Shown piece after piece: positions 33,608 through 42,088 of a stretch of 45,817 nt of DNA. A program made the translations under genes and the position numbers. Origin of the DNA: RGIG8244 sp045639325 (GTDB taxonomy: Bacteria > Verrucomicrobiota > Lentisphaeria > Victivallales > UBA1829); assembly GCA_045639325.1 (NCBI GenBank), contig JAZUCU010000036.1:1-45817 (forward strand). The letters are read 5' to 3'. The stretch's first letter is position 1. Each line of letters opens with the position of its first letter. A model generated the notes under the pieces. The model was given only the letters and a program-made list of their open reading frames with translations. It searched no databases and was not told the DNA's origin.

Positions 33608-35062
33608 ATGTTAGTCAAACAAAGCAGTTACATGTATGAGATGATCCGTACGGAATTGACGGATATTCTCGGAGAAGAATATGTTGGCGTCCGTGATGCC
33701 GACCGTTTCGGCCATTCTGTGGATTATTACTGGATTCCGGAAATGTGGCACGATCGCGGCATGGAAACACCGAAGCCGGATTTTGTTGTTCATCCTTCCA
33801 CAACCGAAGAAGTTGCAAAGATCGTCAAAATCGCCAATCAGTATAAGATCCCGGTCGTTCCCTGGGGCGGCGGGTCCGGTTCTCAGGGAGGCGCACTCCC
33901 GGTTTACGGCGGTATCGTTGTTGATATGAAACGTATGAATAAATGCTACGGCGTGGATAAAGAATCCCTGACCGTCAGCTGTCAGACCGGGATCATTGCC
34001 CAGCATCTGGAATGGAATTGCAATAAAGAAGGCTATTCCACCATGCACCTGCCGGCTTCGATTTCCTGCGCAACCATCGGGGGCTTTCTGGCTCACCGCG
34101 GTACCGGTGTGCTCTCCACAAAATATGGCAAGATCGAAGATATGGTCATGTCTCTGGAAGTTGTTACTCCGACTGGTGAAATCATCCGTACCTTACCCGT
34201 TCCCCGTCACGCCTCCGGTCCCGACCTGACCATGCTGTATCTGGGCAGCGAAGGTACTATGGGTATCATTACGGAAGTGACTCTGAAAGTTCATCCTCAG
34301 CCGGAAGCCCGTGAATTTCGTGCATACATCTTCAAAGATTTCCACACTGCAATGAGTGCCGGTGCGGAATTGATGCGCAGCCGTCTGCAGCCCTGTGCCA
34401 TCCGTCTGTACGACGAAACAGAAACAAAGACCCACGTCCGCAAAGTGTTCGGAATCGATCTGGAACAGGGTGCTTACCTGGTATTCGGTTTTGACGGACG
34501 CAAAGACATTGTGGATTGCCAGATGCGCTATGCCCGTGAAATCATGGAAGAAAAATATCATGGTCAGGACCTTGGCAGCAAGGGTGGCGATCTCTGGTGG
34601 GAAAACAAATACAAATTCTTCTATCCTCCGTACATCTTCCACATTCCCCAGGCTTATGGAACATTGGATACGGTGGCAACTTTTGCCAATATCGAAAATG
34701 TTTACTATGCCATGAAGAAAGCGGTTACGGAAAACTTCCCGAACGTCCGCTTTATCGGTCACTTCTCTCACTGGTATGATTGGGGCTGCATGTTGTATGC
34801 CCGCTTTATCTTTGAAAAAGAAGCCGTACCGGAAGATCCCCGTGAAGCTGTCCAGCTTTACAACCGGGTTTGGGACCTTGCGATCCGTGCAGCGATTGCC
34901 AATGGCGGCGTGATCAACGAACATCACGGTGTCGGATTGAAACTCGGCCGTTATATGAAAGACCTCTACGGACCTGCCATGAACGTGCTGGAAAGTATCA
35001 AAGAGGAAATGGATCCGAACAACATTATGAACCCGGGAAAAATGGGATTTAAAGGAGTTTGA
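33608..35062 (+). CDS. FAD-linked oxidase, GlcD/D-lactate dehydrogenase type
   Basis: 484 residues. A VAO-type FAD domain (about 55-235) has FVVHPSTTEEVAKIVK, VPWGGGSGSQGGALP and the flavin-contacting GGFLAHRGTGVLSTKYG and YLGSEGTMGIITEVTL. The C-terminal oxidase domain ends with HHGVGLKLGRYM (active-site His) and DPNNIMNPGKMGF. It oxidises a 2-hydroxy acid and passes electrons to a partner or to quinone. GGAGGT at 33598-33603 supports the start at 33608. The next gene, a GlcF/GlpC-like protein, is probably its partner subunit. The substrate may be a sugar-derived hydroxy acid such as lactate, glycolate or an aldonate. Confidence 0.92.
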   Translation: MLVKQSSYMYEMIRTELTDILGEEYVGVRDADRFGHSVDYYWIPEMWHDRGMETPKPDFVVHPSTTEEVAKIVKIANQYKIPVVPWGGGSGSQGGALPVYGGIVVDMKRMNKCYGVDKESLTVSCQTGIIAQHLEWNCNKEGYSTMHLPASISCATIGGFLAHRGTGVLSTKYGKIEDMVMSLEVVTPTGEIIRTLPVPRHASGPDLTMLYLGSEGTMGIITEVTLKVHPQPEAREFRAYIFKDFHTAMSAGAELMRSRLQPCAIRLYDETETKTHVRKVFGIDLEQGAYLVFGFDGRKDIVDCQMRYAREIMEEKYHGQDLGSKGGDLWWENKYKFFYPPYIFHIPQAYGTLDTVATFANIENVYYAMKKAVTENFPNVRFIGHFSHWYDWGCMLYARFIFEKEAVPEDPREAVQLYNRVWDLAIRAAIANGGVINEHHGVGLKLGRYMKDLYGPAMNVLESIKEEMDPNNIMNPGKMGFKGV

Positions 35063-35064
35063 AA

Positions 35065-36078
35065 ATGAATATCGATAATTTTTCTGATGCTATCACCTAT
35101 TGCCGTTTCTGTTTCATGTGCCGTCACCTTTCCCCCGTCGGAAACGTGACTTTCACAGAAGCCGATACTCCCCGTGTCCGTGCATCCATGATTTACGGCG
35201 CAACCATGTATCCGGAACGTTTCACCAATCCGGATCTGATCCGCACCATGTACCGTTCCGACCTGAGCGGATGCTGCCGCAGAAATTGTGTGCATCATTT
35301 TGATGAAGTCGGTCTGAACCTGGCATATCGTGCTGACATTGTGGATATGGATGCTGTTCCCTGCAACATCAAAAAGATTGCAGAAGATTTGCAGAATTGT
35401 CCGGACTGGACAGTTTCCGGTGAAGGCAAAATTGCTTATGTAGCCGATGAATATTCTGTGGAATCCGGTGCAGCTGCAGCCTTTGCTAATTTGGCATCCG
35501 GTTATAAGACAGTCAGCGGCGGTTCCTGCGGCAAAGGCTTGTGGGTACTCGGTTTCCGCAAGGAAGCAAAAGTGCTGGCTGAAAAATTCGCAGCAGTCCT
35601 GAACGGTGCCGATGTGGATACCGTAGTGGTCAGCCACACTGGTATTTACGATCTCCTGGTGAATACATTTGCAGAAATGGATATCAAGCTGAATGCAAAA
35701 GTGATGCACACAAGCGAATATCTTGCCGATGTCAAAGTGAAAGCATTGGGCGATCTGTATTATCTGGAAAGTGATTATCTGCGGAACTATAATAATGATT
35801 ACGCATTCCCGAAAACAGTCCTCACCGCAAACGGCGCAACATTGAAACCCTTCGGCACAAACGATGAAGAATCCTACAGCTGTGCAGAAGGTGCATTGGT
35901 TCTTGACAAAATCGAGCCTGCCATTGTGGAAAAACTGGCAAAATACGTGGAAGCCCGTGCCGATCATCCGGAAACCGATGTGATTGTGACCGCTTCTCCC
36001 TATACCAAGATTCAGCTTGCAAAATATACTTCTCTCAAGGTCAAAACGGTGGAAGAAGTGCTGGCGGAAGCACTGTAA
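35065..36078 (+). CDS. Cysteine-poor GlcF/GlpC-like (CCG-domain) partner subunit
   Basis: 337 residues. N-terminal C13, C16 and C19 keep three ligands of a [4Fe-4S] site, but the fourth position is serine (CRHLSP). The second site is reduced to CCRRNC (C70, C71, C75). The later CCG-type modules are recognisable (HTSEYLADV, SYSCAEGALVL, VTASPYTKIQLA) but have lost nearly all their cysteines; for example the expected TxCPxC is TASPYT. It therefore looks like an electron-transfer subunit of a GlcD-type enzyme that has lost most of its clusters. AAAGGAG overlaps the end of the preceding gene, 2 bp upstream. Whether it still binds Fe-S is open. Confidence 0.78.
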   Translation: MNIDNFSDAITYCRFCFMCRHLSPVGNVTFTEADTPRVRASMIYGATMYPERFTNPDLIRTMYRSDLSGCCRRNCVHHFDEVGLNLAYRADIVDMDAVPCNIKKIAEDLQNCPDWTVSGEGKIAYVADEYSVESGAAAAFANLASGYKTVSGGSCGKGLWVLGFRKEAKVLAEKFAAVLNGADVDTVVVSHTGIYDLLVNTFAEMDIKLNAKVMHTSEYLADVKVKALGDLYYLESDYLRNYNNDYAFPKTVLTANGATLKPFGTNDEESYSCAEGALVLDKIEPAIVEKLAKYVEARADHPETDVIVTASPYTKIQLAKYTSLKVKTVEEVLAEAL

Positions 36079-36090
36079 GGAGTCGTTCTC

Positions 36091-36918
36091 ATGGCATTGG
36101 TCACAATGAAAGAAATGCTCATCGATGCCCGTAAAGACAAACGGGCAATCGGAGCATTCAATGTGGGTAATTACGAAACCGCTCTCGCTGTCTTGAAAGC
36201 CGCGGAAGCCGAACAGTCTCCGGTGATTATTCAGGTGTACGACCGTCTGTTCACCACAGACAAGGCATCCGATATCGCCGGTATGCTGATCCGTCTGGCA
36301 CACCGTTCCAGTCAGCCGATTGCATTGCATCTTGACCACGGAAGTTGTCTGGAGCATGTGGGAAAAGCTCTTGCTGCCGGTTATACCTCTGTGATGTTCG
36401 ATGGCTCCTGCCTGCCGTTCGAAGAAAATATCGCAAAGACGAAAGTCGCTGCGGACCTCGCCCATGCTGCCGGCTGCAGCGTGGAAGGGGAAATCGGACA
36501 CGTTGCCATGGGGGATGAAACCTCTCTGACATCGGTGGAAGAAGCTGCCGCGTTTGCTGCTCAGACCGGAGTGGATGCCCTTGCTGTATCCATCGGTACA
36601 GCCCATGGATACTATAAAGCGGAACCGAAACTGGATATTGAACGCTGCAAAGCTATTGCCGATGCATTGCCAGGTGTTCCCCTGGTGCTTCACGGCGGTT
36701 CCGGCACACCGCTGAATGCAGTCCGTGAATCCATTCATAACGGGATTGCGAAGATCAATATTGCGACGGAATATCTGGATACTTACCTGAAGAGTTCCCG
36801 GGAAGAATTGGAAAAACTTTCCGGCAAATTCCTTCCCGTCGATAAGTTCTATGATCCGGTGGTAGATGCCTGTGCGGCACACGCTGCCCGTCTGATCCGG
36901 TTCTTTGCAGGAAAATAA
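36091..36918 (+). CDS. Class II fructose/tagatose-bisphosphate aldolase-family protein
   Basis: A 275-residue zinc-dependent ketose-phosphate aldolase (FbaA/GatY/IolJ group). Visible: GAFNVGNYETA (about 21-31), the catalytic/zinc pair HLDHGS (about 80), EGEIGHVAMGDE (about 133-144), zinc His in GTAHGYYK (about 172) and HGGSGTP (about 200), and KINIATEY for phosphate binding. Depending on the partner kinase it may split a ketose-1,6-bisphosphate to triose phosphates, or act like IolJ on 2-deoxy-5-ketogluconate-6-phosphate. The motif set does not separate these. Confidence 0.93.
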   Translation: MALVTMKEMLIDARKDKRAIGAFNVGNYETALAVLKAAEAEQSPVIIQVYDRLFTTDKASDIAGMLIRLAHRSSQPIALHLDHGSCLEHVGKALAAGYTSVMFDGSCLPFEENIAKTKVAADLAHAAGCSVEGEIGHVAMGDETSLTSVEEAAAFAAQTGVDALAVSIGTAHGYYKAEPKLDIERCKAIADALPGVPLVLHGGSGTPLNAVRESIHNGIAKINIATEYLDTYLKSSREELEKLSGKFLPVDKFYDPVVDACAAHAARLIRFFAGK

Positions 36919-36937
36919 AGATTGGAGATAACAGATT

Positions 36938-37726
36938 ATGAAAGTACAGAAAGTCTCTGATTATCAGGCAATGAGCATTGCCGGTGCAGATATTATTTAC
37001 AATGCAGTGGTTTCTGCTCTCAAGCAGGGCAAGAACTTCAACCTCGGTCTGGCGACCGGGAATACTATGATTGAACTGTACCGTATTCTTGCGGAACGGT
37101 TCAATGCGGATGGCATCGATCTCTCCCGTCTGCAGACCTGGAATCTGGATGAATACGCATCCGATTCCTCTCATGCAGTACCCCATGATCATCCGCTGAG
37201 CTATTGGAAATATATGCACGAAAATCTGTTTAACCGTTTTGCTCCGGAACGTAACTTTGCCGATTGCCAGGCACACTTCCCGGATCCTGCCGATCCGGAA
37301 AAGTTTGACCGTGAATTGGCAGAAGCTGGCGGTCTCGATCTGCAGCTGCTCGGTATCGGTTTTAACGGCCATATTGCATTCAACGAGCCGATGAAAGCCG
37401 ATGAGATTGCTGTCGAAGCATACGGTGCACTGCCGACTCGCGTTCTTCCTTTGGCGGAAGCAACCATTGCCCAGAATACAAAGTTGACTGCCGGCGGGGA
37501 TGAGTCTCTCATGCCCCGTTTTGCTGCCACAATGGGCATGAAACAGATCCTGCTTTCCAAACAGGAACTGCTCCTTGCCTGTTTTGCGGAACAGCAGGCG
37601 CCTTTGACCCGTATGATCGGTGATGGCAAAGCCACGCCGGAACTGCCTGCATCTTATTTGCTGGATCATCCGGATTTCACCCTGATTTATACAACGGATA
37701 AAATTAATCTGGATTCGGTTTTATGA
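36938..37726 (+). CDS. nagB: Glucosamine-6-phosphate deaminase
   Basis: 262 residues of the NagB/RpiA fold; converts glucosamine-6-phosphate to fructose-6-phosphate and ammonia. The motifs GLATGNTMIELY (phosphate loop), WNLDEY (general-base Asp) and GIGFNGHIAFNEP (catalytic His and Glu) are present. The NGH form, rather than DGH as in E. coli, is usual in many Gram-positive NagB proteins. It overlaps nagA by 4 bp (ATGA), so the two are translationally coupled, which strengthens both assignments. Confidence 0.93.
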   Translation: MKVQKVSDYQAMSIAGADIIYNAVVSALKQGKNFNLGLATGNTMIELYRILAERFNADGIDLSRLQTWNLDEYASDSSHAVPHDHPLSYWKYMHENLFNRFAPERNFADCQAHFPDPADPEKFDRELAEAGGLDLQLLGIGFNGHIAFNEPMKADEIAVEAYGALPTRVLPLAEATIAQNTKLTAGGDESLMPRFAATMGMKQILLSKQELLLACFAEQQAPLTRMIGDGKATPELPASYLLDHPDFTLIYTTDKINLDSVL

Positions 37727-38871
37727 AAAAACTTATTAAAAATTGCAGAATCATTTCCCCCGGAATCGACATAGCAGACGGTCAGATAATCATCGAGGAC
37801 GGCCGTATTGCCTATGCCGGTCTGCCGGTGGCAAATGCCGGAGATTGTGAAGTCATTGACGCCGCAGGTGCGATTGCGGCTCCCGGATTTATCGACATCC
37901 ATTCCCATGGCAGATCCAACTATGATTTCTGCGATTGTACCGAAGAAGCATTTTTCACCATCGGCAGAGGCAAGCTGGAAGACGGCGTGACCGGGTTCCT
38001 GGCAACGTCTTTGAGCGTTTCTGTGGATGATTTGCGTAAACTCTGTCAGCTGTCAGAGGACTACAAGAAAACAGTGACGGATGGTGCCACACTGCTGGGG
38101 GTTCACCTGGAAGGACCATTTTTTAATCCCTCCTGTGCAGGTGCGCAGAATCCGGCATTCCTGAAGAATCCGGACATCCGCATTGTGGATGAACTCCATG
38201 CCATCTCACCGGTCGCGAAAGTTTCCTATTCTCCGGAATTGCCCGGCGCATTGGAATTCACGAAAGCCCTGGCTGATCGCGGCATTATGCCATCCGGCGG
38301 TCATACGGAAGCGGATTACGCTTGTTTTGAACAGCATCGTGCTGCAGGGATGAAACATCTGACCCATTTCTGCAACGTCATGACTCCGGTTCATCATCTC
38401 CGGTTCGGCATGGTCGGCGCAGGTCTGATGGACGATGATGTTTACGTCGAAATGATTTGCGATGGTGTCCATCTCTGTGATCAGATGATTGCCATGATTG
38501 CCAAACTCAAAGGTCCGGAACGTATGATGTTGATTACGGACTCCATGCGTGCAGCTGCCATGCCGGACGGAGAATATTCCCTTGGCGGTCTGCCGGTTGT
38601 TGTAAAAGACGGCTGTGCCAGATTGACGACCGGCCCGGTGGCTGGCAGTACATTGCGTTATCACAACGGCTTAAAACGTCTGGTTCGCGTGACTGGCTTG
38701 CCCTTATCGGAGGCGATTCGTGCGACAAGTTTGAATCAGGCGGAAAGTTTGGGCATAAAAGATCGTGGAAAACTTGAAAAAAGTTACATTGCTGATATAG
38801 TACTGTTGAATCAGGTCCTTGATCCGGTGATGACGATCTGCGACGGCATTATCAAATGGTCTGCAAATTGA
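37723..38871 (+). CDS. nagA: N-acetylglucosamine-6-phosphate deacetylase
   Basis: 382 residues of the amidohydrolase superfamily; releases acetate from N-acetylglucosamine-6-phosphate in the cytoplasm. Motifs in order: APGFIDIHSHG (HxH, about 62-67), GVHLEGPFFNPSCAGAQ (metal Glu, about 127-140), GHTEADYACFEQH (about 193), THFCNVM (about 215) and TDSMRAAAM (catalytic Asp, about 272), then SLNQAESLG(I). The start is the ATGA overlap with nagB. Together the two genes feed amino-sugar units into glycolysis. No PTS or GlcNAc kinase is in the operon, so phosphorylation must come from elsewhere or from one of the operon's kinases. Confidence 0.93.
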   Translation: MKKLIKNCRIISPGIDIADGQIIIEDGRIAYAGLPVANAGDCEVIDAAGAIAAPGFIDIHSHGRSNYDFCDCTEEAFFTIGRGKLEDGVTGFLATSLSVSVDDLRKLCQLSEDYKKTVTDGATLLGVHLEGPFFNPSCAGAQNPAFLKNPDIRIVDELHAISPVAKVSYSPELPGALEFTKALADRGIMPSGGHTEADYACFEQHRAAGMKHLTHFCNVMTPVHHLRFGMVGAGLMDDDVYVEMICDGVHLCDQMIAMIAKLKGPERMMLITDSMRAAAMPDGEYSLGGLPVVVKDGCARLTTGPVAGSTLRYHNGLKRLVRVTGLPLSEAIRATSLNQAESLGIKDRGKLEKSYIADIVLLNQVLDPVMTICDGIIKWSAN

Positions 38872-38899
38872 TGAAATAATTATAAAACCAGGAGTAAAA

Positions 38900-39724
38900 A
38901 TGAGCATAACTCAAATTGGAACATTGATCCGCTGTCATGACATTAATGAACGCCGGATTGCATTTTATCAGGAAATCGGCTTGAACTGTATTCAGATTGC
39001 CGGTGTGTATGAAGATTGGCTGGCACCGACGCCGGAAGCACGCAAGGCATCCGACGATTTCTTTGCCCTGTTCCGCAAATATAATATTGCGGTTCCGACC
39101 ATGTTCTTCTCTTATCCCAACCAGTTCAATGGCGAATTCGGTCTGGTGCCGGAAGCATCCAGAGCAGAACGCATGTTGCTTTCCTGCCGTCTGCTGAATT
39201 GGGGTAAACGTTACGGTATCAAATATTTTGCATGCCATATCGGTTTTCTTCCGGAAGAACGCGGCGAGTTTTATCAGAAATTCATTGCCGACCTGAAACT
39301 GCTTGCTAAATTTGCCGCCGATAACGATCAGGTATTCATGTTTGAAACCGGCACAGAAACCGTTGCCGACCTTAAGAAGATGATCGAAGATATTGACGAG
39401 CCCAACGTGGGAATCAACTTCGACCCCGCCAACCTGCTGTATTACGGAAAAGATGATCCCGCCAAAATGGTGGATGAACTTCTCCCGTATTTTCGCTGTA
39501 TCCATTGCAAAGACGCCAATCCGGCTGCCCCCGGCGAACAGTACGGCAAAGAAACTGTGCTGGGTAAAGGTTCCACCAATTTCTGCGTCCTGCTGAAACG
39601 GATCCAGAAAGGCGGCTTCTCCGGACCTCTGATCATCGAACGGGAATTGCCCTTCGGTCCGGAACAGGAAAAAGATATTGCGGAAGCAGTTAAACTTATC
39701 AAATCAACACTTGAAGGAGAATAA
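38900..39724 (+). CDS. IolE/IolI-like TIM-barrel sugar isomerase/epimerase
   Basis: 274 residues of the AP-endonuclease-2-like TIM-barrel family, containing sugar epimerases, dehydratases (IolE) and keto-sugar-processing enzymes. The metal site is visible: Glu in FETGTE (about 150), Asp in NFDPANLL (about 183), His in CIHCKD (about 209) and Glu in IIERELPFG (about 249). AGGAG lies upstream of the start and the next gene follows by 3 bp. With its oxidoreductase neighbour it could epimerise or eliminate a keto-sugar. The precise member is unassigned. Confidence 0.88.
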   Translation: MSITQIGTLIRCHDINERRIAFYQEIGLNCIQIAGVYEDWLAPTPEARKASDDFFALFRKYNIAVPTMFFSYPNQFNGEFGLVPEASRAERMLLSCRLLNWGKRYGIKYFACHIGFLPEERGEFYQKFIADLKLLAKFAADNDQVFMFETGTETVADLKKMIEDIDEPNVGINFDPANLLYYGKDDPAKMVDELLPYFRCIHCKDANPAAPGEQYGKETVLGKGSTNFCVLLKRIQKGGFSGPLIIERELPFGPEQEKDIAEAVKLIKSTLEGE

Positions 39725-39727
39725 TTT

Positions 39728-40738
39728 ATGTTGAAAATCGGTATTATCGGGGCAGGGCGCATGGGTAATGCTCATGCAGCCAACCTTGCTACTCTGAACA
39801 ATGTCAAACTTTCTACTGTTTATGACATTGACCCGGAAAAATCAAAAGCATTCGTGGAAAAATATCCGGATGTGAAAGTCCTGGCAAGCGCAGAAGAAGT
39901 CTGCAACAGCCCGGAAACTGAATTGATCGTTATTACATCCCCCACATTTTGCCACAAAGAAGCATTGCTCCCCGCAATGGCTACCGGCAAACCCATTTTC
40001 TGCGAAAAACCCTTGTGTCGTACACGGGAAGATCTGGAAGAACTTGCTCCCATGATCCGCAACTATAAAAACCTGTTTGCAATCGGTTTCGTCCGCCGTT
40101 ACTCTCCCAGCTCCATGCTGCTTTCCAAATTGATTGATGAAGGTAAAATCGGTAAATTGATCGGCAGTTCTGTCACTTGTACTTTCGGCGGTTACAGCCG
40201 TCTGTGGGGCGATTGGTTCGCGGATTATGAAAAATCCGGCGGCGTTACACTGGATATGCTGGCTCATCATTGCGACTTGCAGAATAAATTCTTCGGTAAA
40301 CCCTCTGCTGTTTATGCTCAGGCTTTCCGGCTGCCTAAAACCGATGCTTTGCCGAAAGATTATGTCAGTGTAACTCTTACCTATCCAAATGGGGCTATTT
40401 CCAATATGGAATGTTCCTGGCTCCGTGCAGCTCCCTCCGATACATTCATGACTGTATACGGTGAAAAAGGTTCTTTGAAATATTCGGATGCCGAAGGTCT
40501 TACTTTTTACGATATCGGCGGTGCTGCATCAAAAATCGAAGTGGATGAAGGCATCCTCGGTCCCCTTCAGGATAAAATTACCGGTGGTATGTATGCTACT
40601 GAAATTGCGCATATCGTCGATTGCGCTCTCAATCCGGAACTCAAACCTTATGCCGGTGCCGAAGAAGCAATCGCTGCAATGGAAGTTTGTCTTGCAATGA
40701 TGAAATCTGCTGAAACAGGTGAAGTCGTGAAATTCTGA
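39728..40738 (+). CDS. Gfo/Idh/MocA-family oxidoreductase (IolG-like, second copy)
   Basis: 336 residues. The Rossmann motif GIIGAGRMGNAHA (5-17), CEKPLC (about 96) and the catalytic GGVTLDMLAHHCDL (D-x3-H, about 168-181) are intact. The retained aspartate and the overall pattern are closer to inositol 2-dehydrogenase-type enzymes than the first copy at 28786. It is the last gene of the operon; a strong terminator follows at 40769. It probably oxidises a cyclitol or sugar with NAD+; exact substrate unknown. Confidence 0.9.
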   Translation: MLKIGIIGAGRMGNAHAANLATLNNVKLSTVYDIDPEKSKAFVEKYPDVKVLASAEEVCNSPETELIVITSPTFCHKEALLPAMATGKPIFCEKPLCRTREDLEELAPMIRNYKNLFAIGFVRRYSPSSMLLSKLIDEGKIGKLIGSSVTCTFGGYSRLWGDWFADYEKSGGVTLDMLAHHCDLQNKFFGKPSAVYAQAFRLPKTDALPKDYVSVTLTYPNGAISNMECSWLRAAPSDTFMTVYGEKGSLKYSDAEGLTFYDIGGAASKIEVDEGILGPLQDKITGGMYATEIAHIVDCALNPELKPYAGAEEAIAAMEVCLAMMKSAETGEVVKF

Positions 40739-40768
40739 GGCTTGAATTAACCTCAGGATATAGAAAAA

Positions 40769-40801
40769 CTGCTGTTGTGTATTGAATTTACACAACAGCA
40801 G
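40769..40801 (+). terminator. Rho-independent terminator of the 13-gene operon
   Basis: A perfect 13-bp stem (CTGCTGTTGTGTA and its complement) with a 7-nt loop, followed by a run of eight T (40803-40810). The opposite strand has a shorter T-run, so it may also stop the convergent beta-lactamase-like transcript. Confidence 0.93.
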
Positions 40802-40822
40802 ATTTTTTTTACTCTTTTTATT

Positions 40823-42076
40823 TTACTTGAGACGACCTGTATAGGCGTCAACTCCCTGATTGTCAATCACGTATTTGAAAAATTGATTTTCTGCATTTTT
40901 ACGTGCTTTATCCCAGGGACGCGGAGAACCGATGAGCTGGACAACCCACAATTTCAATTCTTTCCGGTGCCAGTTTACCGTGCAGTTTGTGCCCCATGCA
41001 CCGCCATGACCAAACCAGGAATCTTCCTTATCTTCAGACGGAGCAACCAATCCAAGAGAATAGCCGCCAAGGTTCGCCGGACGGGTTGATTTCGCCAGCA
41101 ATTTTTTGACAGTTTCTTCTTTCAGAACACGGACGCCATTTTCGCCAATGCCAAGATTCATCAGCATTTTGTAAAATTTCAACTGATCATTGGCTGTCGT
41201 CCAAAGTCCGGCACCCGCAGATGCAAAAACGCGGGGACCATTGTAAGGACGGGGAATACATCCGCTCTGTCTGCAATAAGCTGCCGGTTTGCCCTTGACA
41301 CAATGGTACAATTCCATCTGGGTCTGCAGTTGTTTATCTGTCGGACGAAATGAGGTGGAGGTCATACCAAGCGGATCCAGAACCCGTTCTTTCAGAAAAT
41401 CTTCCCAATATTTACCGGTAACTTTTTCCACAATGGCTGCCCCGATATCGATCCCAGTATTGGAATAACGGGTTTTTGTGCCGGGTTCAAACATAATCGG
41501 AGATTTTGCCGCCACGGCTGCCACACTCCGCAGAGGAATCGCTGTCCAGCCGCCAATTCCGTGGGATGCACTTTTTGCACTGATTTCAAACGGAAAACCG
41601 CCGGTATGATTCATGACCATGCGGATCGTCAACGTGTTTTTGGCTTTGACAAGAGTTTTTACGCCGTTTTTATTGGATTTTTCGATCCAGAGTTCTTTGA
41701 ATTCAGGGAGATATTTATGTACCGGATCATCCAGAGAGATTTTCCCTTCTTCTACAAGAATAGCAATTGTTACGCCGCAAAAACCTTTTGTCTGAGAACA
41801 CTGCATGAAAACATCATCCATTGTCAGCGGACGTTTTTTTGCTGCATCCGCGTAGCCGATGCAAGTTGTTTCCTGCAGGCCATTCTTGTAATATACCGCA
41901 ATTGCACCGGGCAGTTCACCGGTTTTGATGTAAGGCATCAGGGCATCTTTGGCAAAGGTTGTGCCGGATTCCTTGACCTTTGTTGCTGCGGCAATTTTCG
42001 GCGTGCTGCAGCCTGTGAGTGTTGCGAGTACAGCCAGTAAAACTGCACTCTTGATGAGTGTGTTCATTTTTTTCAT
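40823..42076 (-). CDS. Beta-lactamase-fold serine hydrolase lipoprotein
   Basis: 417 residues. The N-terminal lipoprotein signal peptide ends in the lipobox LTGC, predicting lipid anchoring at Cys23. The serine beta-lactamase/DD-peptidase fold shows SQTK (S-x-x-K, about 94), YSNTG (Y-x-N, about 205) and GHGGAWGT (H-x-G, about 372). This matches the class C-like 'EstB/PBP4*' group, usually esterases or peptidases rather than drug-hydrolysing enzymes. The start at 42076 has AGGA about 9 bp upstream. It lies 12 bp after the CE15-like gene and is probably cotranscribed. Substrate unknown. Confidence 0.9.
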   Translation of the reverse strand: MKKMNTLIKSAVLLAVLATLTGCSTPKIAAATKVKESGTTFAKDALMPYIKTGELPGAIAVYYKNGLQETTCIGYADAAKKRPLTMDDVFMQCSQTKGFCGVTIAILVEEGKISLDDPVHKYLPEFKELWIEKSNKNGVKTLVKAKNTLTIRMVMNHTGGFPFEISAKSASHGIGGWTAIPLRSVAAVAAKSPIMFEPGTKTRYSNTGIDIGAAIVEKVTGKYWEDFLKERVLDPLGMTSTSFRPTDKQLQTQMELYHCVKGKPAAYCRQSGCIPRPYNGPRVFASAGAGLWTTANDQLKFYKMLMNLGIGENGVRVLKEETVKKLLAKSTRPANLGGYSLGLVAPSEDKEDSWFGHGGAWGTNCTVNWHRKELKLWVVQLIGSPRPWDKARKNAENQFFKYVIDNQGVDAYTGRLK

Positions 42077-42088
42077 AATAGGTATCCT

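Noticed and set aside
34966..36882. A 638-residue minus-strand open frame
   Set aside because: Antisense to the GlcF-like and aldolase genes, with a Cys/His/Phe-rich composition typical of antisense translation.
37357..37395. Loss of a catalytic Asp in NagB (NGH instead of DGH)
   Set aside because: The NGH form is usual in many Gram-positive NagB proteins, so this is not evidence of a new activity.
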